From Zygaena filipendulae (Eukaryota; Arthropoda; Insecta; Lepidoptera; Zygaenidae): DNA of 64,000 nucleotides. A program made the position numbers and the translations under genes. Location of the stretch: the NCBI GenBank assembly GCA_907165275.2, contig OU015678.1, forward strand, positions 930,001-994,000. Direction: 5' to 3'. This document shows positions 50,185-62,100 of this stretch, in pieces (positions within the stretch are counted from its first letter, which is position 1; each line of letters begins with the position of its first letter). The notes under the pieces were generated by a model. It worked only from the letters and a program-made list of their open reading frames with translations, was not told where the DNA came from and did not search any database.

Positions 50185-53100
50185 CTGGAAAAGAAAATAA
50201 TGTTTTTTCCTGCAAATTTCTCGTGTGTAAATAATAATATACACAAATTTTACAAAGAGGAAAAGTTGCTCGATTTTTGGGAAAGGAACTATTGAATCGA
50301 TGTTAAAATTATTTCACTTATCTGCTATTTTGTACATTACTACTTTGAGTAGCATATAATACCTTTAATTTGGAAACAAAGAAATCTCTAAGAAGTCCGG
50401 AAATTCATGCGGAGTAATAGTATAGTTACGACTTACGAGTAGTTGTATAAGTTATTTGTCATAATGGTTACGTTACAATACATTTCCGAAATTGACTTTA
50501 AAATAACATGGTGTTTGATCCACGAAATGATTGAAATCGGTTTCTCAATTAAGCTGGTAGGTACAATGTACATTACTGTTTTAACCGACTTCCAAAAAGG
50601 AGGAGGTTCTATGTTCGATTGTATGTATGTTTTTTTTTGTTTTGTTTAATCTATAACATGTCATTCTCTGTTGCACGTATTCATCGGATTTTAGAATTAA
50701 AGTATCTATGATCTGAGGATTTTTTTTTATTTATTTATTTAACTTATTGCACAACATGGTACAAAACGCGGACTTAATGCCACAGTGGCATTCTCTACCA
50801 GTCAACCTTCACGGTGTTCAGAAAGTGTGCTTGGTGGTGCTTGAGAGGAACTAAATATAATTTCCTAGTTCAATACAAAATATAATATATAAATTATACA
50901 TAAAACAAAACTGAGATCCAAATGCACAGAGCATACCTACGCACAACATGCTGCACATTCCGAATATCTACTGCCTACCAAGGAGATGCCGATATACCCT
51001 AGTTCTGAAAACATTCTTACTCGTAGATTGACGAATGTCAGTGGGCAGAGAGTTCCAAAGCTGGATAGCCTGAAGAGTGAAAGAATCAGATACAAACCCA
51101 GTCCGGTGAGAAGGAATTTTTAGGAGATTTTGGGTAGAGCGAAGTGATCTGTCATGAAAGGAGGATTTCTGACTTAAAGTCTGATCTAAATGGTTCCTTA
51201 CCTCTTCGACCCACATAATAGGGAACACAATGTCCGGGAACAGGTGGACATTGTTGACCCTGATCCTCGGTGCTCTATCCACCTTCAGGTTCAGTTGCAC
51301 TCGCACGAACCCTTCTAATGGCACGCCCAGTTTCTGGAACATTCGCAAAGGTACAGTCAAAAGTTTTAGCTTACCTTACCTAAACCCTGCTGTCTCGGGT
51401 TATAATGATTTTTAACTAGCTGTTAGCCGCGGTTTCACACGCAGTAATTTCGAAGTTCCCGCGGGAATTTCCTATGGAATCATTCTATCTATTGCTGAAA
51501 ACCGCATGAAAATCCGTTCAGTAGTAGTAGTTTTTATCGCGAACAGATGGACAGATAGACTGACAGACGCGGCGGAGGACTTTGTTTTATATTACTATGT
51601 ACTTTACTTTACTTAGTACTTTTTGTGTTGAGAATACTACTTTAGCGTTCTAACTAGCTCGTTACGAGCTCGTAACGAGCTCGTTAGCTCCTGCAACTTG
51701 TAGTTTTTGTCACTTAGATCAAACAGCCTTTCAAGCGTCGATAGGTAGATAAATGTGAACCCTGATGCGGGAATCGAATCTGTGGCTAGTAGACTAGGCA
51801 GTCGTCAGATTCAATGACGATTTAAAAAAGAAAAATAATAAATATGAAACTTACAGGCTGTATCATAAAGTATGTCTCGTGCTTCGTTTTATTCGGCTTC
51901 AACCCTCTGAATGGTGCCAGCAACGAGGGTTCCGCGTTGTAGAAATGTGGGTATGACAAGTATACGGGGGCATCTGTAATAAATGGAGGAGATTACAATT
52001 TCCGCAGACGACTGAAGTACCTTTACAGATGAACGACGAACTATCCCTATTTATGATAGTGAATACACGGGCAAGAATAAAAAAATACACCATATAATCA
52101 CAATAATTACATACAATATACTTAGTGCCATCTATCATGTAAAAGATGTATTAAAAGTTAACGCAACCCAAATAAGCTGATAGATGAATAGATGGCGTGG
52201 CGTTGTTATTGTAAATATAAAAATTAAAATCTCGTAGATTTACACATACAGCGTCAGCAAAATAGTGATCCTGAGCGACATAGGATACATGTTATCCTGG
52301 AATTCCCCCGGGAACTCCGAAATTACCGCGGCTGAAACCGCTGGGCACAGCTAGTATTATGTAAAGTACTCACTGTATTGGCAAGGGCTTATGTTCTGCA
52401 AGCCTCGTGGAGGGCACTTCTCCCCTTGACAGTAGCACTTGTTGTCTTGGTTCGTGTCGGCGCATTCGAAAGTAGACTCCGGAGGCGTGTATAGTCCAGT
52501 TTGGATGCCTGGAATGAAGTGACGGGAATTTTTTTTATTAAATAAACTAACCTAACCTAACACTTCAGAAGCTGTGTTATGAAAAAAAAAATGGTTCTTA
52601 GTTTTAGGAGTGGTAGCCTACTATATCTGCATTGTGTTGTGAAATCATGACTAAAGTCAAAACACGTTTTCACTTCTCATGCTCTGAAGTGCTTGTTTGT
52701 GCAGGATATAGGCTGCACGAAATCAAATTTGTGCACTAGTGCATTAACGTATCTACTCATAAATGTATCTATATTAAGGCAAAGAAAATGAGCCATACAG
52801 CCAAACATAATAAGAAGTTCATAGATAGAATTAATTTCATACCTAATATTTACTTTAATTTATTTGCCTTATGTGTTTTTTAAGGCATAAATACCGTTAA
52901 TATGCCGGGAAAAACAATTTCCTTCAATATTCAAAACTGTACTAATTTTACGAATTATACATATATATCAATATATATATATTCTTTAATTAAATATTTA
53001 TATTTATATTTAATTAAAGAAATGTTATATTATACTACTTTTATATTTCCTCGCAATCGAAGTTAGGAGCAGAGTTTATAACTCGTCCACAAAACCATTT

Positions 53101-56100
53101 TATCCTCGAACTTGTTGTAAAATCTACTATTAAAAATAGTCTTTTTGGATGGATTGGAGCTGAAGATTGAAGTGCAGGAGCAGTCACTATGGCGATCCTT
53201 GGGGGAGGCTTTTGTCCAGCAGTGGACGTCTTTTGGCTGATCTGATAATGATGATGATAAAGCCGCTGGATGCAGCTAGTGTTCTATATTTCTAATTAGC
53301 TGTCCCGCGCGGTTTCACCCGCGATAATTTCGAAGTTCCCGCGGAATTGTTCCGTACAAACTTTGCAACCCCTTTTCATTCCCTTAGGGGTTGAATTTTC
53401 AAAAATCCTTCCTTTCTTAGCGGATGCCTACGTCATACAAAGAACACACCCTCCAAGTTGCAGTACGATCAGCGGTTCAGGCTGTGCGTTGATCCATTAG
53501 TCATTGCAAATAAAAATGTATCGGAGAGTAAATAGACAAAAAAAACAGGTACCTAAATTATAATTCAACCTATATTATACCTAATTACGAATAACGACGG
53601 ATACGTCGGTGCACGGAAAAACCTAAAAAGGTTTATAATAATAATAAAATTCATTTATTCAGACGCTTTTTTTTTAGTCCAATATTGTGTAGCACTGTCA
53701 AGTTGTTACAATGTTTATAAATTAGTAAATAAATAAATTCAGGACAAATCATTTAAATGTATTGATTATATTATTGATAGCTCACCATCTTTGTATACAT
53801 CCGAACGATACTGCAGCGGCAATATACGGCACAGATCCTTGTCGTAGATGTGCACTATGTCCGACTTGGTGACCATGCGAGGTGGGAAGAACGAACCTTC
53901 GGACGCGCTGTGAAAAACACCATAATATTGTAGGTATGTCGTGATGTATGTCTTCTATTCTGTATTTGATGTCTTAATGTATATTTGTTTTCTATCAGCG
54001 GAGACCTATAATTAGCTGCTATTTTTGTATTCAAAAATGTTTTTTTTCTTGAAAGCTTTGGTCTTCCTAAAAATAAATAAATAAAGTATTTTAATTTTAA
54101 ACGCATCGTACAATCTGAAGCTTGTTTCCGGGGTATGCAAATCAATAATTAGTCCGTCTTGTAGATTATTAAAAAATATTGGACACGCATTTTTCAACGG
54201 AGATAGGTTTAAGTCGAAATGTATCTCCGTTATTTTTTTAACGTAAAAACTGAAAAAATATGTCGTGTCCGATATTTTTCATAAATCTACAAGACTACTA
54301 AAAATTCAAATTTAGTTGACAAGCCCACTGCTCGTCTTTTGTGTACCTAGCTCATTATTAGCGAGGAAACCCATCTAGTTAATAGGGGTCGATTTTGGAA
54401 TTCCCTTGGAAATTGCTGTGGAATGAATGTGGCGTGTCCTATTCCGAGACTAAAAGTAGGTAACTAACCAAATAACAGAACCTAGCGTTTTCAATGCCGT
54501 GAATTTCAGATTTATGTCCTGAAGTGAATGAAGCTTAAGCATGTTTATGTCGATTTAACAACTCGCAAGTAAAAGTTTGTTTTTTTTGTTACGCGACTCA
54601 TGTTTCTGTCACCATGCTAATGCTAGTTGTTTGTAATGTAACTAACTGTGGGAAAGCCTAGGACATAAGTTACTATGTCTAGTTGTAAGTTTACTCATTC
54701 TGTAACTATGTCCCAACTTATGTCTGTTTTTTCTCCAATAAATAAATAAATAAATTTAATGTCTTAACTACTCAACCGATCATTATGAAATACTAGCTGT
54801 GCCCCGCGGTTTCACCCACGGTAATTTTGGAGTTTCCGCAGGAATTCCTGGATAAAAAGTACCCTATGTCCTTCTCTGTACCCCTGATAACGTGCATGCC
54901 AAATTTCATCCAAATCCGTTCAGCTGTTTTTGCGTGATTGAGTAACAAACATCCACACTTTCACATTTATAATATTAGTAGGACTTTCAAATTTATACCG
55001 GAGTTCCCACGAAAACTCTTAAATGTACGCGGGTGAAACCGGCGGAACAACTAGTAGGTTTATAGTTTGTTCCCTTTAAGATGCCCTCGACATTTCGATA
55101 CTCGATACGGGAAAAAAAAATCGATGCTGAAGGTCGAAGTTGCGAGAAATGTGCATATTTTATTCTTTTATTTAAACAGATTTCCTCGACGACTTCATCT
55201 GAACCATGATTCACGGAACATGTTGCATTGTTTATTCATAAAACAAGTCACAATGTTTTTTTACTGTCCATAAAAATCAGTGTGCGGTTATTGATGATTT
55301 GAAATTATCTTTTACTGCTCATAAGTTCAAATAATTGTTATCTCTACTAGCTGTTTCACGCGATTTCACCTCAGATAATTTTGGAATTCCCGCGGGAATT
55401 AGGTGAATAGTATGAATAGTAGGTATGTAGTATAGTATGAAAATCAAAACTCTAATTAGTCCGTCAGTTCAATAATATATTACACGTATTTTTTGCTTTT
55501 TGAATTAATGAAAATAAACATAGATAAAGCGCATTAAAGTTTAGAGTGGGGCCAGGTGGGGCACTCGTGACGTCAATATTCAGTATAAGCTCCGTACAAG
55601 CTGCACCGGGTTGTGACGTCACGCGAAATTTCAACTCAATGTATCGCCGTTATTTTTGATTGCGTAAAAAAAAGGAAAAATACGTGTCCAATATTTTTTA
55701 TTAATCTACACGATGGACTACAAAAAAAAATTGTCAAGTAGCCAATTCCAGGTTAAAAAGCACTCGATGTCCTTCTCTGTACCCCTGACGACGTGTATGC
55801 TAAATTTCATAATGTACTAACATAGTTTTACTAACAATATTGAACTAAAAAAAAAAAAGCGTCTGAATAAATGAATTTTATTATTATTATTATTATAATG
55901 ATCGATTGAGTAATTTAGACGTGAAAGTGTAACATACAAACAAATAAACTCACATTGGCATTTATAAACATCCGCGCGCATAGTAAGGCAAACACTAATA
56001 TTTTAAAAATGTAAAGTTTGTTGCTAAGTAAGTTTGAATGTCGGAATGTATTCATATTCATATTCATTTATTTTATAATTTTCATTACACGTCATTAATA

Positions 56101-59100
56101 ATTAATACAATACAAATGAAGTAGATATATATCTACACCTTGATTATATTTCTAAATTATACATACAAATTATAAATTAAATTATAATTATAAATTTAAA
56201 ATGTCGGATTTAATGTCTGGAACTACAGAACCAATTCTAGAAGTTATTTCACTGATAGGAAGCTGCGTATGCCTGAGTGAGTGGCATAGGATACGTCTTT
56301 TCATATCAGAACAAACTTTTGAGATACCACATTAACGGAGTTCGAGGCTGAGACTCGTTTTTTCAAGGTTTTTGAGAAAAATAGAATCAACACGGTCTAC
56401 ACGGTGGTTAAAAGATACACTTAAGAATTACAAGTCACAAGATTTTAATTAAAAATCCAACAGTAAGTTAGAGCTGTCAGTGAAGGATAATATTGTGAGG
56501 AAACCATAGAATAATCATAGGACGTTTTCTACTGCCCCTTTCAAGCCTCTATCGGGTCGAAAATCTGCCGCCGAGCACCTAACGGTGTGTTCCTGCAGCG
56601 TCACTTGACCGACATTTCCCATTCCAGGCTAGGTGTGTTCACAATCTTTGGCCACACCTTCACTCGACACGGAGAGCTGTTCTAGCCTGTTCGTTATTAA
56701 AAAAACAACTTACCGTATATCATTGCATGGCCGATCCTTCCAATGAGGCAGATGGTCCAAGCCGTTGATCTTGTCGATATATCCAAAACGATCCAACGTC
56801 TTCTGCCCCGTATAAATGGTTGACACCTCGTCTAGAGTTCCGTTTCTCTGGAAGTGTTTGAGAATTTGAGTGTCATGATGATGCATTTTACTTTTTTTTT
56901 TAATTTATTATAACCAATATAATACAAATACAAATTTCACTTATTTTCAGTGCACCAAAAACCACTTAGAAAAGGGGTAGCAAGGTGTTAGTTGATGCCA
57001 GGAGTTTGGGAGTTCACGCAGTTGGGGTAGTAACTTTGAAATAATCGGTGAAAACAGCAGAATTTAAAAAAATATCATTTGATACCTAACTTCCATGATT
57101 CCATCATTTTATTTATGAAAGTTTTGATATTTGGACGATTATAGATGTTTAATAAGAATAATAATAATAATCCACTTCACAACACACAGATCTACTTGAT
57201 CCCACAGTAAGCTATTATTAGCTTGTGTCGTGGATACCAAGCAAACGTGGTATATACTACATAGAATTACATATATCCCAGACTGGGAAGTGGAACCCTG
57301 TGTTCATCACACAAAACGCACCCCCACCGGGAATCGAACCCGGAACCTCCTGATTAGCGGGCAGGCATGGTGACCTACTACACCAATCGGGTCATCAAAT
57401 CAGTCGTTTGAATCATCATCCATAAGGAAGTAGGTAGTCTAATTTGGATGAGAGTTGAGACACACAAATAGTATAGATCTTTTTGCGATTCAAAGAACAA
57501 GGGAATTGCGAGATTTTTCAAATGATTTATACTCACGGCAAGAAGTAGTCCCATCTGACTGTTCGGACGTTTTCCCTTTGGGTAGAAGTAGTGGGCAAGA
57601 GTAACTAGAGGGTCGTTGTAGCTGTAAAACAAATTTTCCTATGTTTAAGTAACATTTCACAATACACAGACTCGATCTTATACTTTCACCGACTTTTTTT
57701 TTAACCGACTTCCAAAAAGGAGGAGGTTCTATGTTCGATTGTAAGTATGTTTTTTTTTTGTTTTTTTTTTTTTATGTATGTTCACCGATTACTCGAAGAC
57801 GGTTGAACCGATTTGAAAAATTCTTTTTTTGTTTGAAAGGGTATACTCCCAATTAGGTCCCATTGCCACCAAGTCCAGATCTGATGATGGGATCTTGGAG
57901 AAATCGAGGGAACTCTTCAAAAATTAAAGGCACACCTATAGCGATTTGGGTATTTTTTATAGTAAATCGTTCATTTGCTTTTGAAAAGCAAAATTTGAAG
58001 AAGTGGAGCTGACGATGAAGACCACAGATGGTCATCGGAACTACTCAACAATAATACGTATTTCACGGATTCCGATTGGAGCGATTTCAAAAATTATTTT
58101 TTTGTTTGAAAGGGGATACTCCCAAATTGATTCCATTGTCACCAAGTCGAGATCTGATGATGGGATCTTGGAGTAATCGAGGGAACTCTTCAAAAATTAT
58201 AGGTACACCTATAGCGATTTTTGGATTTTTTATAGTAAATCGTTTATTTGCTTTCGGAAAGTAAAATTTGAAGAAGTGGAACTGATGATGAAGACCACAG
58301 ATGGTCATCAGAACTACTAAATAATAGGTATTTCACAGATTCCGATTCGTTAACTTTAATATGGTTTCTAAACAATTTATGCTCGTCACAATTTATATGG
58401 TGAAGTGGAACTGATGATGATGATGTATCAGGAGAACTCCTCAATCATTAACGTCCCTGCGTCGGGAAAAGCAATATTTTATAAAAGGTGATGAGCAGTT
58501 GACATTAGGCTTTTGCAACTTAGAGAAATTACAAACTAAGTCACTTAAAAGCGAGAAATAAACAAAATTTTTAACAAAAAAATTAAAACCGACTTCCAAA
58601 AACACAAAACTAAAAATCTTAAAAATAAAAAGCTAAAAATAACAACATACCGATTAAATCCAAAAGACAAAAACACACGTAATATTATTATTGGTTTGTG
58701 CTACCACTAATCGGTATGAAGTCGGTGACAAGACAAATATGGAGGGGGTAGGTGGGCTAAGTCGACTCCCAGCACTAGCTCTTCGTGAGCAGGACAACCC
58801 AAGTGGGCAGACACCAGCGGGCTTGTCACCGAATTCAAACCGATTAGTAGTAGCACAAACCAATAATAATATTACGTGTGTTTTTGTCTTTTGGATTTAA
58901 TCGGTATGTTGTTATTTTTAGCTTTTTATTTTTAAGATTTTTAGTTTTGTGTTTTTGGAAGTCGGTTTTAATTTTTTTGTTAAAAATTTTGTTCATAACA
59001 ATTTAGAACACGCAGTCTTTGTTTCTATATACCACTATTCTTCTTTTGATAACATTTCACAACACACAGACACGATCGTGTACTTTTATTCTTGATTGAA

Positions 59101-62100
59101 TCGCATTAAAAAACACACACTTGGTCCTATAATTTCGTATTTCTAGCACGCATTCATTTCTATTTCTAGCACGCATTCATATTCATATTCATATTTCTAG
59201 CACGCATTCATTTCTATTTCTAGCACGTATTTATATTCATATTTCTAGCACGCAGTCATTGCAATCATAAAAGAAACAAATAGCCGTCACAGTCCACCAT
59301 AGCATGCAGTCCCCAGTTACGAGTGTCTTTGACTCACCCGAAAACCAATTCCTCAGCAGTGACCTCAACGAATGGCTTGGCTCGATCTTTGTATGTTATA
59401 GCCAAGCCAGTAACGAGGAGATTGAAGAGGAAACCAGCTAGGTTCGGCGAGAACGAGGTCAGGGTCTGAAATGGAACAGAATATAGATCAGCACGAGTTG
59501 CAGGCTTTCGTTTTGTGGTCAAGTCACAAGTCTAGCCTTACTGTGTAGGTATTATAAATGCAAATGTGGGTCTGTTTATTTGTTTTTAACCGATCATCAT
59601 GAAATTTTGCACAAACGTTAGGGGTACTATAGAAAAGAATATAGGGTACTTTGTATCCCGGAACTCCTGCGGGAATTCCGAACTTAACGCAGGGAACAGC
59701 TAGTATAAAATCGAAAGATCAATAATGACTCACTGACAAAACATGAAATCCACTGAAACCTGAAAACTAGGTGACTTTTGAAGCCGAAATTTGGCAGGTA
59801 GATAGTTTATTCTATTATCTATAGGTATTATTGCGGAGTCTTTGCGAGATCTTCCTTTAACGCGAATGAAACCGCAGGAAATAAGCTAGTTGTACATGAT
59901 TTTAGCTATGTTATAGGTAAACAAAAGAACATATTCGAGCACGCAATAGTTCGTGCTTAAATGCTAGGTAGCAATTAATAAAATTTTGAATTACGTAATT
60001 CAAAAAGTACGTAACGACAACGAAAATCGTAATATTAAACAACATGAGTAAATGTCCTAAGCTTTAGGCATATATTAGACATCAACGCGTCAGTTGTTTG
60101 AGGATACAATATTCATGAATAATGCATTTTATTAATTTAATAACGTTTTTATACCTACGACATGAGGATCAAATCCTGTGAAAGTGAGTTTTTTTGTTTG
60201 TCACGCTTTCACGCCTCAACTGCTCGACCGACCATTATGTTTTGCATGCGCGTCGACAGGGGTACAGAGAAGGACATAAGGTACTTTTTATTTCGAAATT
60301 CCCGCAGGAACTCCGAAATTTATGCCGGTGAAACTACATTAAACTTCGCATACTACACGTAGTCAGTTGTACTTGTACTTTATTGCCCCAAAAGAGAGAG
60401 AGATATAATATAGGGTAGGTACTTTTGTATTGTATTGTATTGTTTATACATAAATTCATTATTTACGTGTCAAATTAAATTATGAAATTCATTAAAATAT
60501 AAAATTAGAGTTAGTTATACATGAGCATATAGATTAACTTATAATTGGACCTGCAGCCATATTTATCCCGGAATTCCTACGGGCAACCCCGGGGAACAGC
60601 TAGTAATATATAAAACTAATGAATTATCTAGTTCTAGACCACAGACGTAATCAAATGCAAGTTCAAGTCATTTGTTTTTCAACTAGCTGGTCCCCGCGGA
60701 TTCACTCGCGGTGATTTCGTAGTTCCCGCAAGAATTCCGGGATAAAAAGTACCGTTTGTCTTTCTCTGTACCCCCGACAACGTGTATGCAAAACTTCATG
60801 ATGATCAGCTGAGCCGTTGAGGCGTGAAAGCGTAACAAACAAATAAACTCACTTTCGCCAGTATACATAATATTATTAGTAAGGATTTCAGCTTGTTTAA
60901 AGCTCTTAATATTATACTCCATAATCCTACTAATATTATAAATGTGAAAGTGTGGATGTTTGGATGTTTGTTACTCAATCACGCAAAAACGGCTGAGCGG
61001 ATTTGGATGAAATTTGGCATGCACATTGTCAGGGGTACAGAGAAGGACATAGGGTACTTCTGAAATTACCGCGGGCGAAACCGCGGGGCACAGCTAGTCC
61101 ATCATAATAATCTATACATATAAAATGATTTGTCCTAAATGACTGACTGACGGATCAAACCATAGCACAGCCTAAACCGCTGATCGTAGACACCTGAAAC
61201 TTGGAGGGTGCGTTCTTTGTATGACGTAGGCATCCGATAAGAAAGGACTTTCCGAAATTCTACCCTTAAGGAGGTGAAAAAAGGGGGCAAAGTTTGTATG
61301 AGATAAAGTGATTCATTGACGTAAAAACCATTTACGACTTCCACGCGGTCGAAGTCACGGGCAAAGGCTAGTATTAATTGTAACTGAGATTGGTATAATA
61401 TGTAGCTAGGCTATGCTTTTCGTTTGAAGATTATCACACAGCGACACCTGGGTGGTACGGTGGGTAGGTACAGACAGACAGACCTTCATTGATGCTATCA
61501 GCCAGTAGGATAAAACTTAAGAACTGTATTCTATATTTTTCTTAATCATTGACCCAAGTTACTATGCTGGTTGTTCATATTATTTTTAGTATCATGCATT
61601 TATTGTGTAATGTATATAACTCCGCACCTATACTGATGTGTCTCTATATTATATTTTATAGTTTGTTTATGATATATTATATACATTAAATCGGAGATGT
61701 TAGTGTTTTTTTATGTAATTATTATTGTAATTTATGTACATATTTTACCCTAGTCTATTTACTAATACAAAAATGATTAATTAATTATTTTTTTTTAAAC
61801 TCTGCGCCCACACCCGTGACGTCACACGCGGCTCCAGCGGAAGACCAGCGTCGGGCCCCTAATGGTTCCCGGCTTGTGCTGAGCTGGTTGCCTTTTTGTT
61901 GCGACACGTTATTTGTGCTACTTTTTGTTTATTCATATTATTAGTTTCATTTAATTTCATTTAATTTCATTTAATTTCATTTAATTTAATTTCATCTAAT
62001 GTCATTTAATTTAATTTATTTTAATTTAATTTAATTTCATTTAATTTCATTTAATTTATTTTCATTTAATTTCATTTCAAGTTATGTAATTTTTTTCTAC

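Noticed and set aside
57320..57394. A functional tRNA gene
   Set aside because: Only the box A and box B part is tRNA-like; there is no foldable acceptor stem, and the sequence continues into a SINE body with an (ATT)n tail.
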